From: DATEUP01 sp035283065
GTDB taxonomy: Archaea; Thermoplasmatota; DTKX01; DATEUP01
Assembly: GCA_035283065.1 (NCBI GenBank)
Contig: DATEUP010000099.1
Span: forward strand, 1 to 19,616
Reading direction: 5' to 3'
DNA: 19,616 bases
Part shown: positions 19,263 to 19,616 of the stretch, piece by piece
Layout of the letters: every line of letters begins with the position of its first letter
How positions within the stretch are numbered: position 1 is the stretch's first letter
Position numbers and translations under genes: made by a program
Notes under the pieces: generated by a model
Told to the model about the DNA's origin: nothing
Seen by the model: only the letters and a program-made list of their open reading frames with translations
Database searches by the model: none

Positions 19263-19526
19263 CTAATCGTCCTCGTCGAGCGGGCGGGGAACCGTGCGCC
19301 CGCCCTCCGCGACGAGCTTTTCGATCTTCAGCTCCACGCCCTTCAGCTTTTCCTGGCAGAGCTTCGAGAGCCGCATGCCCTCCTCGAACCTCGCGAGAGA
19401 ATCCTCGAGCGCAAGGCGCCCGCCCTCAAGGTCGGCAACGACTTCCTCGAGGCGCTTCAACGCCGCCTCGAACGAAAGCTCCTCGGCCTCATCCCCCGCT
19501 GCCTCACGCCCCTTCTTCTCCGCCAT
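19263..19526 (-). CDS. xseB: Exodeoxyribonuclease VII small subunit
   Basis: An 87-residue, almost wholly helical protein, close to the usual length of about 80. The family pattern is clear: LSFEAALKRLEEVVADLEGG, ALEDSLARFEEGMRLSKLCQ and a final helix (LKGVELKIEKLV), with a short acidic tail. Several copies wrap around one large subunit to form the single-strand DNA exonuclease used in repair and recombination. GGGAGG lies 8 nt before the ATG. The stop codon of what looks like the large-subunit gene lies 36 nt upstream, which fits an xseA-xseB operon. The family is mainly bacterial but is present in some archaea. Confidence 0.93.
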   Translation of the reverse strand: MAEKKGREAAGDEAEELSFEAALKRLEEVVADLEGGRLALEDSLARFEEGMRLSKLCQEKLKGVELKIEKLVAEGGRTVPRPLDEDD

Positions 19527-19534
19527 CGGCTTTG

Positions 19535-19540
19535 CCTCCC
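19535..19540 (-). promoter_or_regulatory. Ribosome binding site of xseB
   Basis: GGGAGG lies 8 nt upstream of the xseB ATG. There is no TATA-like box nearby, so the gene is probably read from an upstream promoter. Confidence 0.6.
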
Positions 19541-19562
19541 TTGTTCCTGCAAGTCATGTACG

Positions 19563-19616
19563 TCACGCGTCGTCCGGCCGCGAAAGGCGCCTCGCCTTCT
19601 TCGACTGGACCCGAAC
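19563..19616 (-). CDS. C-terminal end of an upstream gene, probably exodeoxyribonuclease VII large subunit (partial)
   Basis: Seventeen codons run from the right edge to a TGA at 19563-19565, reading VRVQSKKARRLSRPDDA. Third-position GC is high (15 of 17), as expected of a coding frame here. A short basic tail after a V-x-V strand suits the end of an XseA protein, and xseB follows 36 nt later. The identity rests mainly on this neighbour, since the piece is too short for its own assignment. Confidence 0.4.
   Translation of the reverse strand, partial: VRVQSKKARRLSRPDDA

Overview
The window looks like a high-GC archaeal chromosome segment, most likely euryarchaeal or Thermoplasmatota-like; that placement is inference. 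The support is as follows. TTATC/TTTATC boxes sit about 30 nt upstream of start codons in many genes, so the transcripts look leaderless. Operon-internal genes carry GGAGG-type ribosome sites instead. The giant surface protein is rich in N-x-S/T sequons and in thrombospondin type 3-like acidic repeats. Rough GC is in the upper 60s percent, except for one visibly lower-GC patch at about 4.3-5.85 kb.

Left part (1-3850): a membrane protein cut by the left edge (probably the N-terminus of a molybdopterin oxidoreductase), a GNAT acetyltransferase, a small Rieske ferredoxin followed by a DUF2203 protein, a three-helix membrane protein, and a UDP-glucuronate decarboxylase-like epimerase.

Centre (3867-15190), the main interest: a minus-strand gene of about 10 kb encodes an exported protein of about 3,329 residues. 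Its order is signal peptide, beta-rich head, beta-helix, jelly-roll domains, long Asp-rich calcium-type repeat array, Ig-like domain, hydrophobic helices, alanine-rich linker, and a C-terminal domain with a PD-(D/E)XK nuclease pattern. It overlaps a 254-aa downstream gene by ATGA. That gene is followed, 7 nt later, by a 150-aa fragment carrying a second copy (336 bp) of the giant's pre-tip region. The two copies are direct repeats flanking exactly the tip plus its partner gene. This is the layout of polymorphic toxin/immunity modules that are exchanged by recombination (CdiA-CT, Rhs-CT), here apparently in an archaeon. The copies are about 97% identical next to the module and about 75% identical further away.

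Right part (15489-19616): a creatininase-family hydrolase diverges from a Fic/Doc-family gene, which is followed by a 43-aa gene with its own promoter and ribosome site. After these come an unrecognised 266-aa protein, seryl-tRNA synthetase, the exonuclease VII small subunit, and probably the last codons of the large subunit.

All identities come from reading motifs by eye; no database search was possible.
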